Shown piece by piece: positions 26,512 through 36,312 of a DNA stretch of 64,000 bases. A program made the position numbers and the translations under genes. Position 1 is the first letter of the stretch. Each line of letters begins with the position of its first letter. Origin of the DNA: Streptococcus orisasini (GTDB lineage: Bacteria > Bacillota > Bacilli > Lactobacillales > Streptococcaceae); NCBI RefSeq assembly GCF_001431045.1, contig NZ_BCLE01000003.1:1-64000 (forward strand), written 5' to 3'. The notes under the pieces were generated by a model that had not been told where the DNA came from, searched no databases, and saw nothing but the letters and a program-made list of their open reading frames with translations.

Positions 26512-26539
26512 TTGGTTGTGAAAACGGTTACTGTATGAT
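26512..26539 (+). promoter_or_regulatory. pflB promoter with overlapping cre site
   Basis: TTGGTT (26512-26517), 16-bp spacer and TATGAT (26534-26539). TGAAAACGGTTACT at 26519-26532 fits the CcpA cre pattern and fills the spacer, so CcpA binding would block polymerase when glucose is high. Confidence 0.65.
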
Positions 26540-26598
26540 AGAATGTAACTGAAAAATGTAACAGATGTACTGTTACTAGAAAAAGAGGTTATTTCACT

Positions 26599-28932
26599 AT
26601 GGCAACTGTTAAAACTAACACTGACGTTTTTGAAAAAGCTTGGGAAGGCTTTAAAGGAACTGATTGGAAAGAAAAAGCCAGTATTGCCCGCTTTGTACAA
26701 GCTAACTACACACCTTATGATGGTGACGAAAGCTTCTTGGCAGGACCAACTGAACGTTCTTTGAAAATCAAAAAGATTGTAGAAGAAACTAAGGCTAAAT
26801 ATGAAGAAGCTGGCCGCTTCCCAATGGATACTCGTCCAACATCAATTGCTGACATCCCTGCCGGCTACATTTCAAAAGATGATGAATTAATCTACGGTAT
26901 CCAAAACGATGAGCTGTTCAAATTGAACTTCATGCCAAAAGGTGGTATCCGTATGGCTGAAACAGCTCTGAAAGAACACGGTTATGAACCAGACCCAGCT
27001 GTTCACGAAATCTTTACTAAATATGTTACAACTGTTAACGATGGTATTTTCCGTGCTTACACTTCTAACATCCGTCGTGCCCGTCACGCTCACACTGTAA
27101 CTGGTCTGCCAGACGCTTATTCACGTGGACGTATCATCGGTGTTTATGCACGTCTTGCCCTTTACGGTGCTGACTACTTGATGCAAGAAAAAGTTAACGA
27201 CTGGAATGCTATCACTGAAATTGATGAAGAATCTATCCGTCTTCGCGAAGAAGTTAACATGCAATACCAAGCACTTGGTGAAGTTGTTAAATTGGGTGAT
27301 CTTTATGGTGTTGACGTTCGCAAACCTGCTATGAACGTTAAAGAAGCTATCCAATGGGTTAACATCGCATTCATGGCTGTCTGCCGTGTCATCAATGGTG
27401 CTGCTACTTCTCTTGGACGTGTGCCAATCGTTCTTGATATCTTTGCAGAACGTGACCTTGCTCGCGGAACATTCACTGAAAGTGAAATTCAAGAATTTGT
27501 CGATGACTTCGTTATGAAACTTCGTACAGTTAAGTTTGCACGTACTAAAGCTTATGACGAACTTTATTCAGGTGACCCAACCTTCATCACAACTTCTATG
27601 GCTGGTATGGGTGCCGATGGCCGTCACCGTGTAACTAAGATGGACTACCGTTTCTTGAACACTCTTGACAATATCGGTAACGCTCCAGAACCAAACTTGA
27701 CTGTTCTTTGGACTGACAAATTACCTTATTCATTCCGCCGCTACTGTATGGTAATGAGCCACAAACACTCTTCAATCCAATACGAAGGTGTAACAACAAT
27801 GGCTAAGGATGGCTACGGTGAAATGTCATGTATCTCATGCTGTGTATCACCGCTTGACCCAGAAAATGAAGAACAACGTCACAACATCCAATACTTCGGT
27901 GCTCGTGTAAACGTCCTTAAAGCCCTTCTTACAGGTCTGAACGGTGGTTACGATGATGTTCATAAAGACTATAAGGTATTTGACATCGAACCTGTCCGTG
28001 ATGAAGTTCTTGACTTTGATACTGTTAAAGATAACTTTGAAAAATCTCTTGACTGGTTGACTGACACTTATGTAGATGCTCTTAACATCATTCACTACAT
28101 GACTGATAAGTACAACTACGAAGCTGTTCAAATGGCCTTCTTACCGACTAAACAACGCGCTAACATGGGATTCGGTATCTGTGGTTTCGCAAATACTGTT
28201 GATACTTTGTCAGCTATTAAGTACGCAACTGTTAAACCTATCCGTGACGAAGATGGTTATATCTATGACTACGAAACAACTGGTGAATACCCACGTTGGG
28301 GTGAAGATGACCCTCGTTCAAACGAATTGGCTGAATGGTTGATCGAAGCTTATACTACTCGCCTTCGCCGTCACAAGCTCTACAAGAACGCAGAAGCTAC
28401 TGTATCACTTCTTACCATCACTTCAAACGTTGCTTACTCTAAACAAACTGGTAACTCTCCAGTTCACAAAGGTGTTTACCTCAACGAAGATGGCAGCGTG
28501 AACCTGTCTAAACTTGAATTCTTCTCACCAGGTGCTAACCCATCTAACAAAGCTCGCGGTGGATGGCTGCAAAACCTTAATTCACTTGCAAGCCTTGACT
28601 TCGCTTATGCTGCTGATGGTATCTCACTGACAACACAAGTTTCACCTAAAGCACTTGGTAAAACATTTGACGAACAAGTTGACAACTTGGTAACAATTCT
28701 TGATGGTTACTTCGAAAACGGTGGTCAACACGTTAACTTGAACGTTATGAGCCTTAAAGATGTTTATGACAAGATTATGAGTGGTGAAGATGTTATCGTT
28801 CGTATCTCTGGTTACTGTGTAAACACTAAATACCTAACACCAGAACAAAAGACTGAATTGACACAACGTGTCTTCCACGAAGTTCTTTCAATGGACGATG
28901 CTGCTGAAGCTATTTCAGGTCAAAAAGCTTAA
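26599..28932 (+). CDS. pflB: Formate acetyltransferase (pyruvate formate-lyase)
   Basis: 777 residues, the usual length in streptococci. The catalytic cysteine pair is in S-C-I-S-C-C-V-S-P near residue 415, and the glycyl radical site is R-I-S-G-Y-C-V-N near 740. The enzyme splits pyruvate and CoA into acetyl-CoA and formate under anaerobic conditions and needs the PFL activating enzyme, which is not in this window. Codon use is strongly biased to preferred codons (GGT, CGT, AAC), a sign of high expression. AGAGG precedes the ATG and a terminator follows. Confidence 0.97.
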   Translation: MATVKTNTDVFEKAWEGFKGTDWKEKASIARFVQANYTPYDGDESFLAGPTERSLKIKKIVEETKAKYEEAGRFPMDTRPTSIADIPAGYISKDDELIYGIQNDELFKLNFMPKGGIRMAETALKEHGYEPDPAVHEIFTKYVTTVNDGIFRAYTSNIRRARHAHTVTGLPDAYSRGRIIGVYARLALYGADYLMQEKVNDWNAITEIDEESIRLREEVNMQYQALGEVVKLGDLYGVDVRKPAMNVKEAIQWVNIAFMAVCRVINGAATSLGRVPIVLDIFAERDLARGTFTESEIQEFVDDFVMKLRTVKFARTKAYDELYSGDPTFITTSMAGMGADGRHRVTKMDYRFLNTLDNIGNAPEPNLTVLWTDKLPYSFRRYCMVMSHKHSSIQYEGVTTMAKDGYGEMSCISCCVSPLDPENEEQRHNIQYFGARVNVLKALLTGLNGGYDDVHKDYKVFDIEPVRDEVLDFDTVKDNFEKSLDWLTDTYVDALNIIHYMTDKYNYEAVQMAFLPTKQRANMGFGICGFANTVDTLSAIKYATVKPIRDEDGYIYDYETTGEYPRWGEDDPRSNELAEWLIEAYTTRLRRHKLYKNAEATVSLLTITSNVAYSKQTGNSPVHKGVYLNEDGSVNLSKLEFFSPGANPSNKARGGWLQNLNSLASLDFAYAADGISLTTQVSPKALGKTFDEQVDNLVTILDGYFENGGQHVNLNVMSLKDVYDKIMSGEDVIVRISGYCVNTKYLTPEQKTELTQRVFHEVLSMDDAAEAISGQKA

Positions 28933-28949
28933 TCTTTAAAAGCTAGCAG

Positions 28950-28984
28950 ACGAGTTTGGGACAGTATGTCTCAAGCTCGTTTTT
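28950..28984 (+). terminator. Terminator of pflB
   Basis: Hairpin ACGAGTTTGGGACA/TGTCTCAAGCTCGT followed by a run of T residues, 18 bp beyond the stop codon. Confidence 0.8.
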
Positions 28985-29016
28985 AGTGATTACTATAAAA
29001 ACCAGCAATAACGCCT

Positions 29017-29454
29017 ATGAAAATAAAACAAACACGCGATACTTTATCAACTGTCTATCTTGATGCCGTTAAAATCAGAAACACAATCTTTGTTCAAGGA
29101 CAGGGAGTTCCTCTTTCTATCGAAATCGATAAAAATGAGGCCCACTGTATTCATTTCGTCCTTTATGATGATGATGACAGCCCCCTTGCGACCTGCCGGC
29201 TTCTGCCCAACAAGCAAAAAGATTTTGTGACTCTACAGCGGATGGCTGTTCTTGATACCCACCAAGGGTTGGGCTTAGGGTGTAAGATTCTGCAAGCAGC
29301 AGAAAATTTTGCTAAAGAGCAAGGCTTTAGAAAGGTTACCCTTCATGCACAGATAAGCGCCTATAACTTCTATGCTAAAAATGGCTATACACCAGTAGGT
29401 GAGCAATTTTTAGAGGCCGGTATTGAACATATCACTGTTGAAAAATTTCTATAA
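29017..29454 (+). CDS. GNAT family N-acetyltransferase (YjcF/ElaA-like)
   Basis: 145 residues. V-R-x-x-V-F-V-x-x-Q-type N-terminus (I-R-N-T-I-F-V-Q-G-Q-G-V near 24) and acetyl-CoA motif Q-R-M-A-V-L near 70 followed by G-L-G-L-G-C-K-I-L, then F-Y-A-K-N-G-Y. This is the YjcF/ElaA-like branch; the substrate is unknown. No clear ribosome binding site was found before the ATG, so the start is less certain. Confidence 0.82.
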   Translation: MKIKQTRDTLSTVYLDAVKIRNTIFVQGQGVPLSIEIDKNEAHCIHFVLYDDDDSPLATCRLLPNKQKDFVTLQRMAVLDTHQGLGLGCKILQAAENFAKEQGFRKVTLHAQISAYNFYAKNGYTPVGEQFLEAGIEHITVEKFL

Positions 29455-29460
29455 AAATCA

Positions 29461-29560
29461 AAAGAGCTTGAAACAACTCTCTGCCTAAATGTCCATCAGC
29501 AGAGCAGTTTCAAGCTCTTTTAGCTAATTCTTAAAAGCAGGTCAAAGGATCTGCTTTTTT
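29461..29560. terminator. Two tandem terminator hairpins between convergent genes
   Basis: First hairpin AAAGAGCTTGAAAC (29461-29474) with GTTTCAAGCTCTTT (29507-29520). Second hairpin AAAAGCAG/CTGCTTTT ending in T6 (29533-29560). They probably serve the GNAT gene (plus) and the serine hydrolase gene (minus). Confidence 0.75.
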
Positions 29561-29569
29561 GTTTGCTTA

Positions 29570-30502
29570 TTAATCTAATTCTTGCTGGATCAAGGCTATC
29601 AGCTCATTGCGATCCAATATCCATTGGGCACGCTCATCTTTTTCGTAGGTTCGGTTGCTTAGAAAAATAGCTGCGCGTTGTTTGGCAATATTAATAAGAA
29701 CAAAAGTCCCTGTATAGCCAGTATGCAAAAGCCAGTCGTCTTCCAAATCCCAGGCTAAGCTACGTTTTTTAGCAGCTAAAGAATAATTTTGACTTAAGTC
29801 TTTAGCAAATGCATCTGACAAATAGTGGTTAACAAAAATTTCCAAGTCTTTAAGCGTTGAAAATAAGCCAGCTGATCCCGTATGGACTCCTAAAACCTGA
29901 GCCTTGGGATCGTGAACTCTTCCTGCTGGAATTCCTCTGACTGTCGGAACAGCTGAGGGAACCGGACCAAACGTTGTTTGACTCATATTCCAAGCTGTAA
30001 AAATTTCCTGATCAAAAAGACTCTCTAAAGACTGACCAGTCAGCTCTTCCAGCATAAAACCAAGCAAAATAAAATTAATATCTGTATATTTAAAAGACTT
30101 GTCGGCAGTCACCGTGATGTGGTTGATAGCATCTTTCAGCTCAGCTGCTGATAAACTGTTACGATTAGGAATATAAGGATCAATGCCACTAGTATGTGTC
30201 AGAAGCTGACGCAGTGTAACGGACTTATCATGAAAAGCAGGGTAGTAAAACTGCAGGGACTGATCCAATTCTAAGACGCCATCATTTATCATGAAAATAC
30301 AAAGTGTCCCTACGCCAACAACCTTAGAAACACTGGCTAAATCGTAGATGAGATCTGGCTTTGTTTTTTCTGTGAGAGCTGTTTCTCCCAAATAAAACTC
30401 CTGCCATTCACCGCTATAGAGCGCTAGGCTAGCTCCTAAATAGATGCGTTGACTGATTTGATCCTGAATTTTTGCGATTATCTTTTGCTCACTCATAGTC
30501 AT
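29570..30502 (-). CDS. Serine hydrolase of the beta-lactamase/class C-like family
   Basis: 310 residues. The S-x-x-K active site is S57-V-S-K60 in D-L-A-S-V-S-K, the Y-x-N equivalent is Y-T-D in F-K-Y-T-D-I-N near 137, and H-T-G-Y-T-G-T near 264 matches the third motif (H/K-T-G). No signal peptide is visible, so it probably acts in the cytosol as an esterase or amidase-type hydrolase and not as a resistance enzyme. Its start overlaps the stop codon of the upstream VOC gene (ATGA). Confidence 0.85.
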   Translation of the reverse strand: MTMSEQKIIAKIQDQISQRIYLGASLALYSGEWQEFYLGETALTEKTKPDLIYDLASVSKVVGVGTLCIFMINDGVLELDQSLQFYYPAFHDKSVTLRQLLTHTSGIDPYIPNRNSLSAAELKDAINHITVTADKSFKYTDINFILLGFMLEELTGQSLESLFDQEIFTAWNMSQTTFGPVPSAVPTVRGIPAGRVHDPKAQVLGVHTGSAGLFSTLKDLEIFVNHYLSDAFAKDLSQNYSLAAKKRSLAWDLEDDWLLHTGYTGTFVLINIAKQRAAIFLSNRTYEKDERAQWILDRNELIALIQQELD

Positions 30503-31251
30503 GGCAGTTTACGAAACCAAATTTCAATTTGACTAGGTTCTGAAAGAACCAGAACAGTTTCCTTTTTATCTAGATAGACGTTTTGTCCCTTTTCTTCAAG
30601 ATAATCTTTTAAAGCTGCCAAATCATAAGATACAGGCATCCGAACTTCTAAGATTTCAAGATCCCATGCGACATGAGGTTCGATCATCAAGTCTTCTCCC
30701 TGTGCCTCAACAAAATCCACAGACAGCGGAAATTGATTTTGGAAGACTTCCTGATAAAATCCCTGTGATTTGCCTTTATCAGGCACATTTAAAACGACCT
30801 TTTCTACCTGATAAGCAGACAGACCTTTAAAATCTTCCCGTGGCTGAACGTCCGCATGCTCTACTTCTTTTAATGTAGACAAATCATCTTCAGCATGGAT
30901 TAGAAAAAGATCATTTTCAGGCGATAGCGCTTCAAAAGCATAGCCATTTGCTCCTTTAAAAATCTTGCTCGCTTCAGCCCCGTTTGCCAACAAAGCAGCA
31001 ATTTCATCTGCCTTGTCCGCCTTGATAACCATTTTTTGAAGTTTTTTCAAGCCCTTAACCATTCTAGAATCAGGTGATTCTTCAATAATAAAATGGCTGC
31101 CAGACTGAGACCAATCTGTAAAAATAGCCAGCGTGTTTTCCTCAGAAAATAATTTAAAACCCAAGGTCTTTTGATAAAAGTCAATATTTTTGCCGCGGTC
31201 ATTAATCCGTAAAACCGGCGAATGAAAATCCATTTGTTCAAATAAGCTCAT
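30499..31251 (-). CDS. Two-domain VOC protein (CatE-like)
   Basis: 250 residues from ATG 31251, which follows GGGAGGATAGGG; the frame stays open 33 codons further upstream but without a better start. Two VOC units are visible: residues 8-110 (L-R-I-N-D-R-G-K-N-I-D-F-Y with L-G-F-K) and 135-245 (V-V-L-N-V-P-D-K-G-K-S-Q-G-F-Y). CatE-type dioxygenases share this layout, but the metal ligands are not well conserved here, so activity is uncertain. Coupled to the serine hydrolase by an ATGA overlap. Confidence 0.78.
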   Translation of the reverse strand: MSLFEQMDFHSPVLRINDRGKNIDFYQKTLGFKLFSEENTLAIFTDWSQSGSHFIIEESPDSRMVKGLKKLQKMVIKADKADEIAALLANGAEASKIFKGANGYAFEALSPENDLFLIHAEDDLSTLKEVEHADVQPREDFKGLSAYQVEKVVLNVPDKGKSQGFYQEVFQNQFPLSVDFVEAQGEDLMIEPHVAWDLEILEVRMPVSYDLAALKDYLEEKGQNVYLDKKETVLVLSEPSQIEIWFRKLP

Positions 31252-31452
31252 TGCCCTATCCTCCCTTAACATTTCCATTTTAGACAAAATATGACCATTT
31301 GACAAGAATTTATATGCTCCATCAAACAATTTTCTTCCACCATAGGACAATAAGCACTAAATTAACTGTTGTCTGTTCATTAAGCTAAATCCTGCCATAT
31401 TGCTTTTTACACTTGTTTTTGATATTCATTGAAATTCTGTTTAAGGACGTAG

Positions 31453-31506
31453 AAAAAGCAGTTCAAAATCAGTTTCTAATGAAAGATTGATTTTGAACTG
31501 CTTCTT
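31453..31506 (-). terminator. Terminator of the glycerol facilitator gene
   Basis: Arms AAGCAGTTCAAAATCA and TGATTTTGAACTGCTT with T-rich sequence beyond it on the minus strand, 7 bp after the stop codon. Confidence 0.8.
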
Positions 31507-31512
31507 TAGTAA

Positions 31513-32382
31513 TTATTTCAGATATAAGTATTTAAACAAAGCTACACCTGCAACAGCAGCAAGGATTGGTGCGATAACTGGCACCCATGAATACCACCAT
31601 TTTGAATCACCTTTTGATTCACCAAGAACTGATTTTGGTAAGAAATGGTGAAGGAGACGCGGACCTAAGTCACGTGCAGGGTTAAGGGCAGGACCTGTAG
31701 GTCCTCCTAAAGCTGCTACAAGAGCCATCACAAGGAAGCCTAAAGCTAAGTGAGCAACAGATAAACCAGAATTGATATTAGCACCAACTGTCAAACCAAC
31801 TTGAGAAAATTTAAAGGAAGATGAAGCGACATCTGTTCCCATTGAATTTAACTGCTGAACAATCTCACCGCCAAAATAGTTTTTAGTAAGAGCGAGTGCT
31901 CCGAAGAAAAGGACAAATGAACCGGCAAACTCATTGAGAAAACCGTTAATCAGCGATGCTTTCTTAGTTGCATCTGTATCATCATCAACAGCTGATGTTG
32001 TTGAGAAAGTTCCTAAAATAGCATTAGCATTTTCAGTTTGTCTGTAGTATGGTGCATGGGTTGCTACAACAACCAATTGACCAAAGATAGCTCCTAAAAA
32101 CTGAGCTAAGATATAAGGAAGAACTTGTTTCCATGGGAAAAGATCTGAAACAGCTAAGCCTAGCGTGAAAGCTGGGTTGATATGGTTACCAGATACATTG
32201 CCAAACATCAAAGCAGGTAGCATTACACCAAAACCATATCCTAAAGTGATGATGACCCATCCGCTTTTATAACCTTTTGTTCCTTTTAATTCAACATTTG
32301 CAACGGCACCATTCCCCAAAATAATAAGCAGAGCTGTACCAATAAATTCTGTGAGATATTTCACAGTCCATGTAACATCCAT
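31513..32382 (-). CDS. Glycerol uptake facilitator (aquaglyceroporin, GlpF-like)
   Basis: 289 residues, MIP family. Both NPA motifs are present: H-I-N-P-A-F near residue 68 and A-L-N-P-A-R-D near 232, the second followed by D as in glycerol channels. Six full helices plus two half helices. An insertion near 135-185 lengthens the loop between helices, as in other streptococcal GlpF-like proteins. It would let glycerol, small polyols or water cross the membrane. Divergent from pepX with overlapping promoters. Confidence 0.88.
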   Translation of the reverse strand: MDVTWTVKYLTEFIGTALLIILGNGAVANVELKGTKGYKSGWVIITLGYGFGVMLPALMFGNVSGNHINPAFTLGLAVSDLFPWKQVLPYILAQFLGAIFGQLVVVATHAPYYRQTENANAILGTFSTTSAVDDDTDATKKASLINGFLNEFAGSFVLFFGALALTKNYFGGEIVQQLNSMGTDVASSSFKFSQVGLTVGANINSGLSVAHLALGFLVMALVAALGGPTGPALNPARDLGPRLLHHFLPKSVLGESKGDSKWWYSWVPVIAPILAAVAGVALFKYLYLK

Positions 32383-32413
32383 TTGTCTCGTATTCCTCCG
32401 AATTAAAATTTTT

Positions 32414-32442
32414 TAGACATGTACCATTTTATCAAGTATAAT
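32414..32442 (+). promoter_or_regulatory. pepX promoter, overlapping the divergent facilitator promoter
   Basis: TAGACA (32414-32419), 17-bp spacer and TATAAT (32437-32442) on the plus strand. On the minus strand TTTACA and TAAAAT with a 17-bp spacer lie in the same 40 bp, so the two genes may compete for polymerase. Confidence 0.6.
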
Positions 32443-32495
32443 AGATAATGTAAAGCCTATCGGAAAATAAAAAACGCTTACTTTGAAAGGTTCTT

Positions 32496-34784
32496 ATGAA
32501 ATACAATCAATACAGTTACATTCAGACATCGAGCGCTCAAGCAGAAAAAGAACTACAAGAACTTGGATTTGGTATAGATCGACATAAAACAAATAAGGAA
32601 AACTTAGCCCAGTTTGTTAGCTGCCTTTATTTCCAAAATCCAGATAAGAATTATGTTTTTAAAAGCTTAATTACAGACAGTGAGACAGATTTTGCTGCTT
32701 TTCTGCAGTCTTCTCAAGAACTGACAGATCATATTTTCTATATGATAGCTCTGCAGCTTTTAGAGTTTGTTCCCTATGTTGATTTCACAGACAGCAAGTC
32801 TTTTGTCAAAGAAATCCATTTTCCGCTGACTTTTGATTCTGATGGTTTTCTGCTGAATCTCTATCAGCTGCTGGCAACCCGCACCAAAAACGGCATGACC
32901 CTCATTGACCGCTTAGTCAGCCAAAGTTTTCTTTCAGCTGACAATAGTTACCATTATTTTAACGGCAAAAGCTTAGCAACCTTTGATACGGCTGATGTGA
33001 TTCGCGAAATTGTTTATGTTGAGGCACCGATTGATACAGATAAGGATGGGAAATTAGACCTTATTAAGGTCAATATTATCCGCCCTAAAACCAAGGAACG
33101 GCTTCCTGTTATCATGACCGCCAGCCCCTATCATCAAGGTATAAATGAAAAGAAATCCGACCAAAAGCTGCATCAAATGGAAGGTGAGCTGACTGTCAAA
33201 CAGGCAGGGTCTATCAAGGTTAGTCAACACGATTTTCAGCCGCTTGAAACAAACCTTCCTGACCTGCCGACAAGTCCAGCTCAAGAGAGCTTCTCTCACA
33301 TTAGCAGCTATACTCTCAATGATTATTTTCTGGCTCGCGGCTTTGCCAATATTTACGTGTCCGGTGTCGGCACCAAAGACTCCGATGGCTTCATGACCAG
33401 CGGCGACTATGCTCAAATTGAATCTTTCAAAGCTGTCATTGATTGGTTAAATGGCAGAGCAGCTGCTTATACCAACCACAATCGTGATAGGCTGGTGACT
33501 GCCGACTGGACAAACGGACTGGTTGCTACAAGTGGAAAATCTTATCTAGGTACCATGTCTACTGGCTTGGCGACAACAGGAGTTGACGGCCTTAAGGTTA
33601 TTATTGCAGAATCCGCCATTTCCTCCTGGTATGGCTATTACCGGGAAAATGGACTAGTCTGTAGTCCTGGCGGTTATCCAGGCGAAGATTTGGATGTGCT
33701 CACCGAGCTGACCTATTCGCGCAATTTAACAGCCGGTGATTATTTGAGAAACAATGCCCATTACCAAGAGATGCTCAAGGAACAGTCCCAACAAATAGAC
33801 CGTACCAGCGGCGACTACAATCAATTTTGGCAGGATCGCAATTATTTACCTTATGCGCACAAAGTCAAGGCACATGTGGTGTATACACACGGCCTGCAGG
33901 ACTGGAATGTCAAGCCCAATCACGTCTATGATATTTTAAATGCTTTGCCTTCTCATGTAGAAAAGCATGCCTTTTTGCACCATGGCGAGCATGTCTACAT
34001 GCACAATTGGCAGTCTATTGATTTCCGTGAAAGCATGAATGCCCTTTTGACTAAGGAATTACTGGGCTATTCTAATCATTTTCAGCTGCCAACTATCATT
34101 TGGCAAAATAATTCACAGCCCTACACCTGGCAGAATTTAACAGACTTTGGCAGTCAAGAGACAGCTCATTTTCCTTTGGGACAGGGTAAACAGCTAATTG
34201 ACAACCATTATCCTGCTGCTGAATTTAAACGTTACAGCAAGGACTATCACTGCTTTAAAACTGATCTTTTCACTAAAAAGACTAATGAAATTGTTGTTGA
34301 TCTGCCGATTGAGGAAGACCTCCTTATCAACGGCCAAATCACCTTAAATGCCAGATTCAAATCCAGTAGCAACAAGGGAATTCTCTCAGCCCAAGTCTTA
34401 GATTTCGGTCAGAAAAAACGTTTTGCTGATTCTCCAAGTGTTATCGAACTTAACAGCATCGATAATGGCCAGAACTTCTCTCTTGAAGCTCTCCGTGAAC
34501 TGCCCTACAAGAAAACACCTTACCGGGTTATCACTAAAGGCATTTTAAATTTACAAAACCGCACAGACCTGTTAAAAATCGAGGACATCACCCCCAGAGA
34601 ATGGATGACTGTGCAGTTTAAGCTGCAAGCCAGTATTTACCAGCTCAAAAAAGGAGATACGCTCAGGGTCATTCTTTATACCACTGACTTTGAACATACT
34701 ATTCGTGACAACAGCAACTACGCTCTGACGGTGGACTTAGCCGAGTCATCGCTGGACATTCCGCATACGCCACTTTCAAAGTAA
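32496..34784 (+). CDS. pepX: Xaa-Pro dipeptidyl-peptidase
   Basis: 762 residues of an S15 family serine peptidase. The catalytic serine lies in T-S-G-K-S-Y-L-G-T near residue 349, with the aspartate in G-L-Q-D-W-N-V near 470 and the histidine in H-H-G-E-H near 495. A helical N-terminal domain of about 150 residues and a C-terminal beta domain complete the fold. The enzyme removes X-Pro dipeptides from peptides in the cytosol. Single gene with its own promoter and terminator. Confidence 0.96.
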   Translation: MKYNQYSYIQTSSAQAEKELQELGFGIDRHKTNKENLAQFVSCLYFQNPDKNYVFKSLITDSETDFAAFLQSSQELTDHIFYMIALQLLEFVPYVDFTDSKSFVKEIHFPLTFDSDGFLLNLYQLLATRTKNGMTLIDRLVSQSFLSADNSYHYFNGKSLATFDTADVIREIVYVEAPIDTDKDGKLDLIKVNIIRPKTKERLPVIMTASPYHQGINEKKSDQKLHQMEGELTVKQAGSIKVSQHDFQPLETNLPDLPTSPAQESFSHISSYTLNDYFLARGFANIYVSGVGTKDSDGFMTSGDYAQIESFKAVIDWLNGRAAAYTNHNRDRLVTADWTNGLVATSGKSYLGTMSTGLATTGVDGLKVIIAESAISSWYGYYRENGLVCSPGGYPGEDLDVLTELTYSRNLTAGDYLRNNAHYQEMLKEQSQQIDRTSGDYNQFWQDRNYLPYAHKVKAHVVYTHGLQDWNVKPNHVYDILNALPSHVEKHAFLHHGEHVYMHNWQSIDFRESMNALLTKELLGYSNHFQLPTIIWQNNSQPYTWQNLTDFGSQETAHFPLGQGKQLIDNHYPAAEFKRYSKDYHCFKTDLFTKKTNEIVVDLPIEEDLLINGQITLNARFKSSSNKGILSAQVLDFGQKKRFADSPSVIELNSIDNGQNFSLEALRELPYKKTPYRVITKGILNLQNRTDLLKIEDITPREWMTVQFKLQASIYQLKKGDTLRVILYTTDFEHTIRDNSNYALTVDLAESSLDIPHTPLSK

Positions 34785-34807
34785 ATATTTTCAAACTGCA
34801 AACAGAC

Positions 34808-34860
34808 AAAAGCGGTGAAGCAACAATCGGTTTTTAACCGACAACTGCTTCACCGCTTTT
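34808..34860. terminator. Terminator of pepX
   Basis: Perfect 15-bp arms AAAAGCGGTGAAGCA and TGCTTCACCGCTTTT, with an inner CGGTTTTTAACCG hairpin. Confidence 0.85.
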
Positions 34861-34880
34861 ACAGTTAATAAAATTTAGGA

Positions 34881-34942
34881 TTCCTGCAGGCTGTACTGAG
34901 CACGGCAAAGTGAAGGCAACAGTCTATAGTTTTTGAAGACTA
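34881..34942. repeat. Partial copy of the dispersed MITE-like repeat
   Basis: Shares the core GGCTGTACT...GGCAAAGTGAAGGCAAC...CTATAGTTTT with the copies at 39533-39636 and 48589-48678, but lacks the left end. It abuts the stop codon of the sufB-like gene. Confidence 0.7.
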
Positions 34943-36172
34943 TCAGCCGACAGAGCCTTCCATTTCATAAGAAATCAGGCGGTTGAGTTCAATCGCATAT
35001 TCCATTGGCAGCTCCTTGGTGAAGGGTTCAACAAAGCCCATGACAATCATTTCGGTAGCCTGACTTTCTGTCAAACCGCGGCTCATTAAATAATAGAGCT
35101 GCTCTTCAGAAATTTTTGACACCTTGGCTTCATGCTCCAAGGCCACCTGAGAATTGTGAATTTCATTGAAAGGAACGGTATCAGACCGAGAAAGTTCATC
35201 CATAATAATAGTATCACACTCAATGTGACTAACAGATTTCTGAGAATTTCTGCCGAAGGTCACCTGACCTCGATAATTAACTTCTCCACCTCCTTTGGAG
35301 ATGGATTTGGAAACAATTGAAGAGCTGGTGTGAGGAGCATTGTGAATCATCTTGCCGCCAGTATCCTGAACTTGTTTGCCATTAGCAAAAGCAATTGACA
35401 GCATGGTTCCACGCGCACCTTCTCCATCCAAAATAACAGACGGATACTTCATCGTCGTATGGGAACCTAAATTGCCATCAATCCATTCGACTGTGGCATT
35501 CCTATCAGCTTTGGCTCGCTTAGTCACCAAATTATAGACATTATCCGACCAATTTTGAATGGTTGAATAGCGCATGTAAGAACCTTCCAGAGCATAAACT
35601 TCAACAATAGCAGCATGCAGACTGGCAGTAGAATAAATGGGTGCCGTACAGCCTTCAACATAATGGACGCTGGCTCCCTCATCAACAATAATCAAGGTCC
35701 GTTCAAACTGCCCAGTCTCTTCATGGTTCATCCGAAAATAGGTCTGTAAAGGAATATCACATTTGACACCTTTAGGAACATAGATAAAGGTACCGCCTGA
35801 CCAAAAAGCAGCATTTAGTGCTGACAGTTTATTGTCTCCTGGCGTCACCAATTTCGCAAAATACTTCTTAAACAAATCAGGATATTCCGCCTGCTTTGAA
35901 GCCTTTTGATAATAAATAATTTCATCAAAATCAAGCTCAGAAAGATCCGGTCCCCAATCCGGCATAGGCATTTTATGAAAGGTCTCAAGAGCCTTAAGAC
36001 GAAAATCAAGCATCCATTCGGGCTCTCCCTTAGCTCGGGAAAGTTCACGTACGGCAGCTTCCGTCGCACCTTTTCCAGTTGAAATAATAGGCTCGATATC
36101 ATCATGAAAGCCAAATTTATAATCACCTAATTCAATAGGCTTAGGAGTTACTTGTGTACTTGTTTCAGACAT
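34943..36172 (-). CDS. sufB: Solitary SufB-like Fe-S scaffold protein with internal deletion
   Basis: 409 residues, about 60 shorter than typical SufB. The start ([15 protein letters not shown]) and the beta-helix core to the end ([13 protein letters not shown]) are well kept, including the cysteines in V-E-G-C-T-A and H-I-E-C-D-T and the [11 protein letters not shown] segment. The missing part is the helical stretch between I-I-Y-Y-Q-K-A (near 90) and [10 protein letters not shown] (near 97), usually containing the G-I-P-E-A-E-R and A-Q-Y-E-S-E-V-V-Y motifs. The reading frame is intact. No sufC, sufD, sufS or sufU is nearby, while SufB normally ends a sufCDSUB operon. It may be a second, divergent copy. 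Confidence 0.85.
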   Translation of the reverse strand: MSETSTQVTPKPIELGDYKFGFHDDIEPIISTGKGATEAAVRELSRAKGEPEWMLDFRLKALETFHKMPMPDWGPDLSELDFDEIIYYQKASKQAEYPDLFKKYFAKLVTPGDNKLSALNAAFWSGGTFIYVPKGVKCDIPLQTYFRMNHEETGQFERTLIIVDEGASVHYVEGCTAPIYSTASLHAAIVEVYALEGSYMRYSTIQNWSDNVYNLVTKRAKADRNATVEWIDGNLGSHTTMKYPSVILDGEGARGTMLSIAFANGKQVQDTGGKMIHNAPHTSSSIVSKSISKGGGEVNYRGQVTFGRNSQKSVSHIECDTIIMDELSRSDTVPFNEIHNSQVALEHEAKVSKISEEQLYYLMSRGLTESQATEMIVMGFVEPFTKELPMEYAIELNRLISYEMEGSVG

Positions 36173-36261
36173 TACTTCACCTTCTTAATATACTAATATA
36201 CTAAAATTTCTGTTAAATTGAAAGCTTCCTGATATCCCTATCCCATGAAAAATACAATGAT

Positions 36262-36306
36262 AAGAAAAAAGCTTCAGCCTAGTCAGAAAACTGATTGAGC
36301 TGAAGC
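36262..36306 (-). terminator. Terminator of the galactitol-type PTS operon
   Basis: Minus-strand hairpin GCTTCAGC/GCTGAAGC followed by TTTTTTCTT, between the EIIC stop codon and the sufB-like start. Confidence 0.75.
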
Positions 36307-36312
36307 AATTCT

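Larger units (their letters stand above)
26227..26598. other. Spacer between dinB and pflB
   Basis: This 372-bp region holds the frameshifted small gene (26226-26374, minus strand), then an AT-rich stretch with a perfect 14-bp inverted repeat (26444-26457 and 26473-26486), and finally the pflB promoter with a cre site and a leader of about 50 nt. Confidence 0.6.

Noticed and set aside
29570..30502. Antibiotic-resistance beta-lactamase
   Set aside because: The S-x-x-K protein has no signal peptide, and such cytosolic serine hydrolases are common in streptococci.
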